From positions 1-11,369 of the forward strand of contig JAAHIC010000076.1 in NCBI GenBank assembly GCA_010671965.1: 11,369 bases of DNA, in the 5' to 3' direction. Positions 1-6,472 of the stretch are shown one piece after another. Position numbers and translations under genes: made by a program. The DNA comes from Leptolyngbya sp. SIO4C5. Lineage in GTDB: Bacteria; Cyanobacteriota; Cyanobacteriia; Phormidesmidales; Phormidesmidaceae. Each line of letters begins with the position of its first letter. The stretch's first letter is position 1. The notes beneath the pieces are model-generated. The model saw only the letters and a program-made list of their open reading frames with translations. It ran no database searches and was not told the DNA's origin.

Positions 1-114
1 GACGTGCCGTTGGATTCAGATGAAGAAGAAGAACTGGATACTTATGAAGAACTGGATGACTATCTTAGCCTGGTTAATCGCACGGTTCGTAATCTTTATC
101 TGCAACAGCGCTAG
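1..114 (+). pseudogene. C-terminal half of a small acidic protein, cut by the window start and apparently inverted
   Basis: The frame is open from base 1 to a TAG at 112-114 and encodes 37 residues with no start codon. It has an acidic run (DEEEELDTYEELDDYL) followed by a helical segment (SLVNRTVRNLYLQQR). From memory, this pattern matches the C-terminal half of small (about 90 aa) cyanobacterial hypothetical proteins. The N-terminal half of the same type of protein lies immediately to the right on the opposite strand. It ends at a GAC codon (120-118) that is also the first codon here. Joining the two at that shared Asp gives one continuous 88-residue protein. I therefore read this as the displaced, inverted end of that gene, not an independent gene. 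Function is unknown. It could instead be the tail of a separate paralogous gene reading in from the left. Confidence 0.5.
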
Positions 115-273
115 AGTGTCATTTTGTTTGTCCAGTAAAACCTTAATCCGAGTTTGAACCTGGCTAGACGCTCGGAAGATAGGAATGCCGTCTACTAATT
201 CGAGCCGAACAGCCCCCTCCATCGGTAGACTGTTCGGCAAATAATCAAGCTTGGGTGGTAAATAGGCCGTCAT
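16..273 (-). CDS. Small protein of unknown function, third gene of the CHAT-TIR/ATPase operon; only its first ~52 residues look native
   Basis: The ATG at 273-271 overlaps the TGA of the upstream ATPase gene (ATGA), which implies translational coupling and selects this start over a longer reading. The ORF is 85 aa as read. Residues 1-52 (MTAYLPPKLDYLP, then MEGAVRLELVDGIPIFRASS, then a helix with KVLLDKQND) look like a genuine protein. From about 117 down to the TGA at 18-16 the translation turns into a hydrophobic, Ile/Phe-rich tail, which is the antisense of the acidic plus-strand fragment at 1-114. The natural protein is probably 88 aa, with that fragment as its C-terminus. I recall similar short proteins in cyanobacteria, often next to other small or nuclease genes, but no function can be assigned. 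Its position suggests a regulator or partner of the ATPase and CHAT-TIR protein; this is inference. Confidence 0.5.
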   Translation of the reverse strand: MTAYLPPKLDYLPNSLPMEGAVRLELVDGIPIFRASSQVQTRIKVLLDKQNDTLALLQIKITNRAINQAKIVIQFFISIQFFFFI

Positions 274-1124
274 CGCGCCTCCCGCAAATAAACAAAAGGT
301 TGAATTTGTTCTAAGCCCTCCTGCTGCCAATCATCGCTCACATCTCCCTCCTCCAGACTAAACAATCGCTCACGACAGAGAATCTGCAACAAAATCGGCC
401 AGCCGCCGCTCTGCTGCCAAATCCAGGCAATATCGTCTTCGGCAAACGAGATTGGCGAACTAGCAATCAGCTCTCGTGCCGCTGCCTCCGTCAATGGCCC
501 CAGCGTTGTGGTATAGCCAAAAATATTGAAAAATGGCGAGCTGTGCCCTGTATGCCGGGCCAAGTCCATCGGCCTCTCCGGTGTCGCCAGCACAAAGGCT
601 AAGTTGCCCCCCGTATAGTTCGTCGCCAACGCCCGCAGGCTTTCCCAAAAGCCATCGTCTAGCTCCGGGCAGCGCTGCAGCCCCACCCCGATCTCATCCA
701 TCAAAATCACCGTTGGCCGCTGCACCCGCCCGCTCACCTGCTCCATAAACCGATCCAAGTCGCACGGCTCCGGCACCGGCAACTGCATCGACTCCAGTAG
801 ATACCGCAGTAAGCGCTGCCGCTGGGCCATGCGAGCATCCTGAAAATCGACAAAAATCCAGCGGTAGGCTTTTGGCTGCGGCAGCCAGTCCCTGTGCTGA
901 TGGGGCCGAAGCTGACTCGCAGGTATTGTTGTAATCTGCCGCAAATAGTGGAGCAGCGAAGTCTTCCCCGATCGCCGCTGCCCAATAATCGCCGCATTTT
1001 GCAAGGGATGGGTTTTCAGCAGATTGAACAGCCGCTTCAGCACCCGCTGCCGCCCAAAAAAGTGGTGCGGCTGCAGAATCGGCGTGCCGACAATGAAAGG
1101 CGAATCAATCGGCCTGAACGACAC
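270..1124 (-). CDS. P-loop ATPase of the STAND/AAA-like type, next to the CHAT-TIR gene
   Basis: This is a 284-residue soluble ATPase. It shows an N-terminal FFGR box (22-25) typical of STAND/archaeal-type AAA proteins, a Walker A GQRRSGKTS (48-56), a Walker B VILMDE (139-144) and a sensor-like strand ending NLAFVLATPE (174-183). A GGWPILLQ motif (240-247) corresponds to the lid GG-h-P signature of the family. No C-terminal repeats or transmembrane segments are visible, so it is close to a bare NTPase module. The start is GTG. The frame stays open upstream into the preceding gene without an ATG, and a GGGGA about 13 bases upstream is a possible ribosome site. It lies 50 bp downstream of the CHAT-TIR gene and overlaps the next small gene by 4 bp, so the three are probably co-transcribed. 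By analogy with STAND proteins it may be a nucleotide-driven switch or sensor controlling the CHAT-TIR protein; that role is inferred. No HIP1 copy occurs in this gene. Confidence 0.85.
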   Translation of the reverse strand: MSFRPIDSPFIVGTPILQPHHFFGRQRVLKRLFNLLKTHPLQNAAIIGQRRSGKTSLLHYLRQITTIPASQLRPHQHRDWLPQPKAYRWIFVDFQDARMAQRQRLLRYLLESMQLPVPEPCDLDRFMEQVSGRVQRPTVILMDEIGVGLQRCPELDDGFWESLRALATNYTGGNLAFVLATPERPMDLARHTGHSSPFFNIFGYTTTLGPLTEAAARELIASSPISFAEDDIAWIWQQSGGWPILLQILCRERLFSLEEGDVSDDWQQEGLEQIQPFVYLREAR

Positions 1125-1174
1125 TGACGGCGCTGCGTCCCCTACCTGGGTGCCAGGATGAGGCAGAGAACGCG

Positions 1175-2272
1175 CTACTTTTTTGTCAGAGTTTCCACCG
1201 CCCGCCGAATTCCCTGTACCACGTTCAGCAGGGCTTCATCGAGATCATTCCAGGCCGTGACGGGTTTGGCATCTTTGGGCAAAACCTGGAGCTTGCTGAA
1301 AGGGGTTTCCTGCCAGTCGCAGGGCTTCATAATGATTGGAATCACCCGCGCGGTACCTTCTTCGTGGCGTTCCATCGCCCGCTGCATTTCTTTATCAAAG
1401 CAGTATTCTGAGGCAATGAACCGGGGCGTAATCAGCAGCAAAATGAGGCCCGCCGATTCCAGCCGCGCCTTGATTTCCGTATCCCACTCGGCGCCCGCCT
1501 CGATTGCCCGGTCCTGCCAGGGCTTAATCTTGCCCTGCCGGGTCAGATTCGACAGGTGGATATAGAGTTCATCCTTCAGCTCCTCGTCTTTGTGGGAGTA
1601 GGAGATAAACACTTCAATGGGAGAGCTGATAGAGGGAGTGACTGGTTTGGCTGCAGGAGGCGCAGAGTTTGCTGGCGGCGATATTGGGGCTGCTCCAGAC
1701 TGTTGCAACAGCACTGGCGTGAGCTGTTCGGCAATCCCCTCCAGCCGAATCGCCGCGCAGCCCAGCTTGTAGGCAAACTCTACATCGCGCCCGGCACCTA
1801 AAGCATCGTAAAAACCCACCGCAAAGGCGATCGCGGCCTTGTCTCCAATCGCCTGACTCATGCCGATGACGTAGGGAATATGCCGGGCGATCGCTTTTGC
1901 CTGTACTTCTGAATAGCAGCCGTTGAGCACCACGCAGCGAACCCGATCGGCAAACAGCCCAAACAACCCTGCTAGCGCTTCACCGTCTACCAGCTTGGCC
2001 TGACCTACCTCGTCCTCAAACACCAGCCCTGCTTCACCGCTGCCGTGCCCAGAAAAGTGAACAATCTGCGGCGTCATATCCAGCATGGCCCGCTGCAGGT
2101 CACGCGGACGCACCGCCCACTGCTGCTCTAGCCGAAAGCGATCGCGCTTCTGAGCCCGCTGCAGCCCTTCTGCAATATCTCGCAGCTCCTGATCTAACCG
2201 TAAGCGCCCCGTATCTTTAGGATTGGCGGCGAAGAAGAGAATTGTCTGCGCATCCGAGCTAGCAGCGGACAT
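1175..2272 (-). CDS. CHAT-TIR fusion protein (caspase-like protease plus TIR domain), putative defence or cell-death effector
   Basis: This is a 365-residue protein with two effector folds. Residues ~8-190 form a CHAT (caspase-like) domain with the catalytic His in HFSGHG (His76) and Cys in VVLNGC (Cys119), followed by the family's GMSQAIGDKAA segment. A Pro/Ala/Ser-rich linker (~192-218) leads to a TIR domain (~219-360). The TIR domain opens with IEVFISYSHKDE and contains a BB-loop-like WQDRAIEAG and SEYCFDKEM, where Glu295 sits at the position of the NADase glutamate. Both active sites look intact, so the protein could have protease and NAD-cleaving activity, although some TIR domains only assemble or signal. 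No signal peptide or membrane segment is seen, so it is likely cytoplasmic. It is the first gene of a minus-strand operon with the ATPase and small protein, 87 bp beyond the end of ald. The start ATG has only a weak ribosome site. The domain calls are strong; the biological role is inferred. Confidence 0.9.
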   Translation of the reverse strand: MSAASSDAQTILFFAANPKDTGRLRLDQELRDIAEGLQRAQKRDRFRLEQQWAVRPRDLQRAMLDMTPQIVHFSGHGSGEAGLVFEDEVGQAKLVDGEALAGLFGLFADRVRCVVLNGCYSEVQAKAIARHIPYVIGMSQAIGDKAAIAFAVGFYDALGAGRDVEFAYKLGCAAIRLEGIAEQLTPVLLQQSGAAPISPPANSAPPAAKPVTPSISSPIEVFISYSHKDEELKDELYIHLSNLTRQGKIKPWQDRAIEAGAEWDTEIKARLESAGLILLLITPRFIASEYCFDKEMQRAMERHEEGTARVIPIIMKPCDWQETPFSKLQVLPKDAKPVTAWNDLDEALLNVVQGIRRAVETLTKK

Positions 2273-2359
2273 GAGCGAGATTAGGATCTAACGGCGACTT
2301 CATTATCGCTTGGTAAACAGGAAACGCCTGTGATCTCTATCGTTCTTAAAAATCAGCGC

Positions 2360-3442
2360 TTAGGCTAGGTCCGGAAACACCTGCTGCACCGCCGGATGCA
2401 CCAGCCGTCCCTGGGTCACGTTTAGTCCTTCTGCCAGCGACTTGTCCTTCTTCAGCGCTGCCATGCCAAAGCTTGCCAGCTTCAGCACGTAGGGCAGGGT
2501 GCTATTGTTGAGCGCCTGAGTTGCCGTCCAGGGGACTGCCCCCGGCATGTTGGGAACGCCGTAGTGCAGGACGCCTTCCTCTAGGTAGGTCGGTTCTGTG
2601 TGTGAGGTGGGATGGAGCGTTTCAATGCAGCCCCCTTGATCTACCGCTACGTCTACAATGACTGAGCCAGGCCGCATCTGCGCCACTAGCGATCGCGGTA
2701 CCAAAACTGGCGGACGCCGCCCCGGCACCAGCACCGCTCCAATTAGTAAATCTGCTTGGGGCACGGCCCGATGAATTTCCGGAGTGCTGCTATAGATTAG
2801 CTCTACGCGGGAGCCAAACAGGGTTTCTAAATAAGCAAGCTGATCGAGGCTGATGTCAAAAATCTGTACCCGCGCTCCCATGCCCACCGCCATGCGAGCC
2901 GCCTCAGTGCCCACGACGCCGCCGCCCAGAATCACTACTCGTCCCGGACGCACTCCCGGCACGCCCCCTAGCAAAACGCCGCGCCCGCCCTGCTGCCGCT
3001 CCAGGTAGCGCGCCCCAAACTGCACCGAGAGCCGCCCGGCAATGATGCTCATAGGGGTTAGTAAAGGACGAATATTGTTGAACTCAACTGTCTCATAGGC
3101 GATCGCATTCACCCCGCTCTGCATGAGCCGCTCGGTCAGCGATCGCGCTGCGGCTAAGTGCAAATAGGTAAACAAAATCTGCTCTTTCTGAATCAGGTCA
3201 TACTCTGGCGGCAGCGGCTCTTTCACCTTTACCACCATTTCTTTGCTCCAGGCTTCGCCCGCTGTCGCTACAACCTGCGCTCCGGCCTGCTCATAGTCAG
3301 CATCGCTGAAGCCTGCCCCTGTCCCCGCTCCTGCCTGCACAAACACCGTATGCCCCTGCTCGTTCAGCACGTGGACGCTATTAGGGCTTAGCCCGACCCG
3401 AAATTCCTGATCTTTAATTTCTTTGGGTACACCAATTTCCAT
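2360..3442 (-). CDS. ald: Alanine dehydrogenase
   Basis: NAD-dependent L-alanine dehydrogenase (EC 1.4.1.1) interconverts L-alanine with pyruvate and ammonia in the cytoplasm. The full length of 360 residues matches the family. It opens with [10 protein letters not shown] and has the substrate-binding Arg15, the Lys in KVKEP (72-76), His95 in TYLH, the Rossmann loop [10 protein letters not shown] (173-182) and the catalytic Asp268 in DVAVDQGG. The C-terminal half carries the typical [19 protein letters not shown] stretch. All key residues are present. The ATG is supported by GAGGA eight bases upstream. The gene is monocistronic or possibly reads on into the CHAT-TIR gene 87 bp away, since only a weak 5-bp hairpin lies between them. 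A 6-bp inverted repeat (GCTTAG 3471-3476 / CTAAGC 3498-3503) upstream could be an operator but is weak. Confidence 0.97.
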   Translation of the reverse strand: MEIGVPKEIKDQEFRVGLSPNSVHVLNEQGHTVFVQAGAGTGAGFSDADYEQAGAQVVATAGEAWSKEMVVKVKEPLPPEYDLIQKEQILFTYLHLAAARSLTERLMQSGVNAIAYETVEFNNIRPLLTPMSIIAGRLSVQFGARYLERQQGGRGVLLGGVPGVRPGRVVILGGGVVGTEAARMAVGMGARVQIFDISLDQLAYLETLFGSRVELIYSSTPEIHRAVPQADLLIGAVLVPGRRPPVLVPRSLVAQMRPGSVIVDVAVDQGGCIETLHPTSHTEPTYLEEGVLHYGVPNMPGAVPWTATQALNNSTLPYVLKLASFGMAALKKDKSLAEGLNVTQGRLVHPAVQQVFPDLA

Positions 3443-3450
3443 AAAAATTC

Positions 3451-3455
3451 TCCTC
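3451..3455 (-). promoter_or_regulatory. Shine-Dalgarno site of ald
   Basis: Reading on the minus strand, GAGGA lies eight bases before the ATG at 3442-3440. This is one of the few clear ribosome sites in the window and fixes the ald start. Confidence 0.65.
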
Positions 3456-3515
3456 GTCCCTTTATTTCTAGCTTAGGCGGCGGTTGTGGCGTTGAAGCTA
3501 AGCGATCGCCCTCAT

Positions 3516-3555
3516 AAAAAATCTCCTGTCTGCTAAACCAGTGGCAAACAGGAGA
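3516..3555 (-). terminator. Rho-independent terminator of the 44-residue ORF
   Basis: On the minus strand TCTCCTGT (3555-3548) pairs with ACAGGAGA (3529-3522). The stem is extended inward, past one mismatch, by TGC/GCA around a short loop. It is followed directly by six T residues (3521-3516). It lies 34 bp beyond the stop of the small minus-strand ORF and before the ald promoter region, so it should insulate ald from upstream transcription. It also supports that the small ORF is transcribed. Confidence 0.8.
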
Positions 3556-3588
3556 AGGTCTAATTGATTCTCAGAGGCTAAGGAAGAG

Positions 3589-3723
3589 CTATCCCTTGCT
3601 CTTTTTCACGTGTTCCATAATGCGGTTTTTACGAGCCTCGTCGCCCTTCGCCGGAGGCGTAATCTTAAAATCGATGCCTGTGGTCATAGAAATATGACGC
3701 TTAATTTGAGCTTTGTCGGCCAT
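3589..3723 (-). CDS. 44-residue basic small protein, unrecognised
   Basis: A short ORF starts at ATG 3723-3721 and ends at TAG 3591-3589. The product begins MADKAQIKRHISMTTGIDFK, continues through a PPAKGDEARKNR segment and ends in a lysine-rich tail (HVKKSKG). It is soluble, strongly basic and has no membrane segment. An AGG lies about eight bases upstream of the start, and a strong intrinsic terminator begins 34 bp after the stop, both consistent with a real gene. The codon pattern and amino-acid composition look protein-like, whereas the plus-strand reading through the same bases does not. I do not recognise a family. It may be a conserved cyanobacterial small protein, and its charge would fit binding to nucleic acid or an acidic partner, but no function is claimed. 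It is divergent from the flavoprotein gene at 3915. Confidence 0.65.
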   Translation of the reverse strand: MADKAQIKRHISMTTGIDFKITPPAKGDEARKNRIMEHVKKSKG

Positions 3724-3914
3724 GAGCTTTACCTAGTTACGTCGTTCAGAGTGTTAAAGATGGAAAAGGCTCAGGTATTCCTCAATATGTTCAGATGAGG
3801 CATACCCAAGCGCGGCAATCATCACTATGAAAGTCGGCAGACAGGTTCAATCAACCCTGCCTGCAACTTCATACTTATTAATAATATACGGCAAAGAAAA
3901 ATAAATCTTAAGGA
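3724..3914. promoter_or_regulatory. Divergent intergenic region with two imperfect inverted repeats
   Basis: This gap separates the minus-strand 44-residue ORF from the plus-strand flavoprotein gene and must hold both promoters. Two dyads are visible. In the first, GGTAT-T-CCTCA (3774-3784) pairs with TGAGG-C-ATACC (3796-3806), ten of eleven positions around an 11-base loop. In the second, GCAGACAGGTT (3837-3847) pairs with AACCCTGCCTGC (3853-3864), with one G-T or A-C mismatch and one bulge around a 5-base loop. Neither is followed by a T-run, so operators or leader hairpins are likelier than terminators. The AT-rich stretch just before the flavoprotein gene contains TAATAT (3882-3887), a possible -10 box without a convincing -35. 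Confidence 0.4.
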
Positions 3915-5156
3915 ATGAGCGAATATTTAAAGATTGCGGTGGTTGGTGGCGGTGCGGCGGGCTTCTTTGGCGCGATCGCCTGTGCCAGGGCAAACCCGCA
4001 AGCGCGAGTTGTCCTGTTCGAAGGGGGGCGATCGCCTTTGGCGAAGGTGCGTATTTCCGGTGGTGGGCGCTGCAATGTTACCCATCACTGCTTCGATCCG
4101 GCGCTGCTGGTGCAGCACTATCCGCGCGGCGGTAGAGCCTTACGGGGTGCCTTCAGCCGGTTTCAGCCCCAAGACACGATCGCCTGGTTTGCCCGGCAGG
4201 GCGTCAAGCTCAAAACTGAGGCCGATGGCCGCATGTTTCCGGTGACGGATGACTCGGAGACAATTGTGGCCTGTCTGTGGCAGGCGGCCCAAGCAGCAGG
4301 CGTGGAGCTCAAGACCCAAACAGCGGTGAAGGCGGTACAGCGCCAGCAAAACACCTTTGAGCTGATGCTTAAATCAGGCACGACCTTTAGCTGCGATCGC
4401 CTCCTGCTGGCCACTGGCAGCAGCCCCCAGGGCATTCGCTTTGCCCAGTCTCTGGGCCACACGATTGAACCGCCGGTGCCTTCGCTGTTCACGTTTAATA
4501 TTGCTGATGCCCCACTGCGATCGCTAGCGGGCATTACCGTTGAGCCTGTCGCCCTAAAGCTGACGCTGCCTGCAACCAAGCCGCTAAGCCAAACTGGCCC
4601 CCTGCTGATTACCCATTGGGGCCTGAGCGGCCCGGCTGTGCTGAAGCTGTCGGCCTGGGGCGCAAGAGCCTTACACGATGCCCACTATCAAGCGGAACTG
4701 CGAATTAACTGGCTGCCCCAGCTCAAGCTAGAGCAGGTACAGCAGCAGCTAATGGCGGCTAAAGCAGAAATGCCTAAACGGGCGATCGCCAACTACGATC
4801 CGTTTTCTCTACCCCGTCGTCTCTGGCAGTATCTCGTCCAGCGATCGGGTGTGGCCCCTGAAACTACCTGGGCCGGATTTTCTAAAAAAGCGGTCAACAA
4901 GCTGGGGCAGGAGCTGACTCAGGGCCACTACGCTATCAGCGGCAAAGGGGTTTTCAAAGACGAGTTTGTGACCTGCGGCGGCGTGCGGCTGAAGGAAGTT
5001 GATTTCAAAACGATGGCCAGTCGTCTGTGTCCGGGCCTCTATTTTGCTGGTGAAATTCTAGACATTGATGGCATTACCGGCGGCTTTAACTTTCAAAGCG
5101 CCTGGACCACGAGCTGGCTGGCCGGGCAGGCAATGGCGCAGCCGTCAGCCCATTAG
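3915..5156 (+). CDS. HI0933-family NAD(P)/FAD-dependent oxidoreductase (YhiN/BaiN-like)
   Basis: This is a 413-residue soluble flavoprotein. The N-terminal FAD-binding Rossmann motif is IAVVGGGAAGFFGA (7-20), followed by the family signature VRISGGGRCNVTH (45-57). A second dinucleotide-contact segment is LLLATGSSP (163-171). The C-terminal signature runs from VTCGGVRLKEVDFKTM (352-367) through LYFAGEILDIDG (375-386) to GGFNFQSAW (389-397). These order and spacing features define the HI0933 family, whose length is usually about 400 residues. Physiological substrates are poorly known in this family, so the reaction is not assigned. The ATG fits the family start, although AGGA abuts it directly and is too close to be a normal ribosome site. 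It is followed 118 bp later by a second FAD protein on the same strand. Several HIP1 copies lie inside the gene. Confidence 0.9.
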   Translation: MSEYLKIAVVGGGAAGFFGAIACARANPQARVVLFEGGRSPLAKVRISGGGRCNVTHHCFDPALLVQHYPRGGRALRGAFSRFQPQDTIAWFARQGVKLKTEADGRMFPVTDDSETIVACLWQAAQAAGVELKTQTAVKAVQRQQNTFELMLKSGTTFSCDRLLLATGSSPQGIRFAQSLGHTIEPPVPSLFTFNIADAPLRSLAGITVEPVALKLTLPATKPLSQTGPLLITHWGLSGPAVLKLSAWGARALHDAHYQAELRINWLPQLKLEQVQQQLMAAKAEMPKRAIANYDPFSLPRRLWQYLVQRSGVAPETTWAGFSKKAVNKLGQELTQGHYAISGKGVFKDEFVTCGGVRLKEVDFKTMASRLCPGLYFAGEILDIDGITGGFNFQSAWTTSWLAGQAMAQPSAH

Positions 5157-5274
5157 CAGTAGAAAAGCATAGTTCTCGGTCAGTCTGCCGGTAACATTCC
5201 TGTAGCCAGCGACCGACTAAGTCTGTAAGATCAATTTGCAAAAATCCTAACCGCCTCTTGGCTGAGTCAACCCT

Positions 5275-6408
5275 ATGTACGACTGCGTGATTGTGGGCGC
5301 TGGCCCAGCAGGTAGCACCGCCGCTTACCATTTAGCTAAGGCCGGACGCGCCGTCCTGCTGCTGGAACGAGCAACGCTGCCGCGCTATAAGCCCTGCGGC
5401 GGTGGTGTATCGCCTCAGATTGCCCAGTGGTTTGACTTTGACTTTACGCCAGCGATTTCGGTGAAGGTGAGCAAAGTCCGCTATACCTGGCAGATGGATG
5501 ACCCGGTGGAAATGGAGGTAGATACCTCAGAGCCGCTGTGGATGGTGCGGCGGGATCACTTTGATCACTTCATTGTGCAGCAGGCCCAAAAGCAGGGGGC
5601 ACGGCTGCAGGACGGGACGAAGGTAACCGGGATTGAGTTCAAGAGCGATCGCTGGCAGATTAATACGCCCCAGGCTCCGGTAGAAGGTCGCTACCTGATT
5701 GCGGCAGATGGCGCTAGAGGATCTTTAGCCAAGTGGCTGGGCTTTACTAACCGCCGCTATCTCTTAGGCGCTGCTCTAGAGGCCGAGCCTCGCCTGGAAG
5801 TTCCTAGCGAACCTGTTGTCCATTTCGAGTTTGGCCTGCTGAAAAACGGCTATGCCTGGAATTTCCCCAAAGCCGATGGCTACTCGATTGGAGGCGGTGT
5901 CTTTCGCTCCGGTCGCCAGCGCAAATATGACCTGCGCCCGCCGCTGACGGACTATTCGGCTGAATTCGGCGTCGATGCCACCCAGGTAAAGCAGCACGGA
6001 CATCCTCTGTTTATTTGGGATGGCGAGCAGACGTTGCACACTCAAAACGCGGTACTGGCAGGCGAATCTGCCTGCGTAGTTGATCCCTTCACGGCCGAGG
6101 GGATTCGTCCGTCTATCTTTAGCGGCCTCAAAGCGGCTCAGGCGATTGATCAGGCCCTTGGCGGGAAAGCTGACGCGCTGGCTGACTATACCCGCGTCAT
6201 CAACGAAGAGTGGGGCGGCGATATGCGCTGGGCGCGGCGACTGGCCCAGGCGTTTTACCAAGCCCCAAAGCTGGCCTACAAGGTTGGGGTCAGGCGACCT
6301 TCTAGCACCGAGAAAATGGTGAAGCTGTTCTGCGGCGACTTGAGCTACGCCGATGTGGCCCAAAGGGCAATTCGGCGGCTGAGTATGGGCTTAATCTCAG
6401 GCGCTTGA
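5275..6408 (+). CDS. Geranylgeranyl reductase family FAD-dependent oxidoreductase
   Basis: This is a 377-residue member of the geranylgeranyl reductase family, which includes ChlP and archaeal lipid reductases and reduces isoprenoid double bonds using FAD. It shows the N-terminal FAD motif VIVGAGPAGSTAA (5-17), the family-specific PCGGGV (40-45), VRRDHFD (91-97), LIAADGARG (141-149) and the FAD-contact GESACVVDPFTAEGI (263-277). It is somewhat shorter than true ChlP (about 405 residues) and its PCGGGV differs from the ChlP form, so it is more likely a paralogue of unknown substrate than the chlorophyll phytyl-chain reductase itself. No membrane span is evident. It lies downstream of the HI0933-family gene with its own 118-bp leader and is convergent with the exported-protein gene. 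Confidence 0.87.
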   Translation: MYDCVIVGAGPAGSTAAYHLAKAGRAVLLLERATLPRYKPCGGGVSPQIAQWFDFDFTPAISVKVSKVRYTWQMDDPVEMEVDTSEPLWMVRRDHFDHFIVQQAQKQGARLQDGTKVTGIEFKSDRWQINTPQAPVEGRYLIAADGARGSLAKWLGFTNRRYLLGAALEAEPRLEVPSEPVVHFEFGLLKNGYAWNFPKADGYSIGGGVFRSGRQRKYDLRPPLTDYSAEFGVDATQVKQHGHPLFIWDGEQTLHTQNAVLAGESACVVDPFTAEGIRPSIFSGLKAAQAIDQALGGKADALADYTRVINEEWGGDMRWARRLAQAFYQAPKLAYKVGVRRPSSTEKMVKLFCGDLSYADVAQRAIRRLSMGLISGA

Positions 6409-6472
6409 GTTTAGAGAAGAGGGCGTTACGGCTATGCCGAGCCGCTCCCGACTGCGCAGTGGCTACAGCCCG

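Noticed and set aside
1158..1565. 135-residue plus-strand ORF
   Set aside because: It is antisense to the TIR-coding part of the CHAT-TIR gene, where the TIR motifs are clear.
2317..2331. Small hairpin ACAGG-AAACG-CCTGT between ald and the CHAT-TIR gene, considered as the ald terminator
   Set aside because: The stem is only 5 bp and there is no real T-run after it, so it is too weak to call.
3610..3798. 62-residue plus-strand ORF in the gap before the flavoprotein
   Set aside because: It overlaps the better-supported 44-residue minus-strand gene and has no ribosome site or protein-like composition.
4163..4579. 138-residue minus-strand ORF
   Set aside because: It is the reverse of the HI0933-family gene and has no recognisable domain.
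5170..5217. CGGTC/GACCG repeat in the 118-bp gap between the two FAD genes, considered as a terminator
   Set aside because: The arms are 5 bp, with nearly 30 bases between them and no T-run.
5776..6363. 195-residue minus-strand ORF
   Set aside because: It is a shadow of the geranylgeranyl-reductase-family gene, whose family motifs cover the same bases.
6429..6439. Hairpin CGGC-TAT-GCCG between convergent genes, considered as a bidirectional terminator
   Set aside because: It has a 4-bp stem and no T-run on either side.
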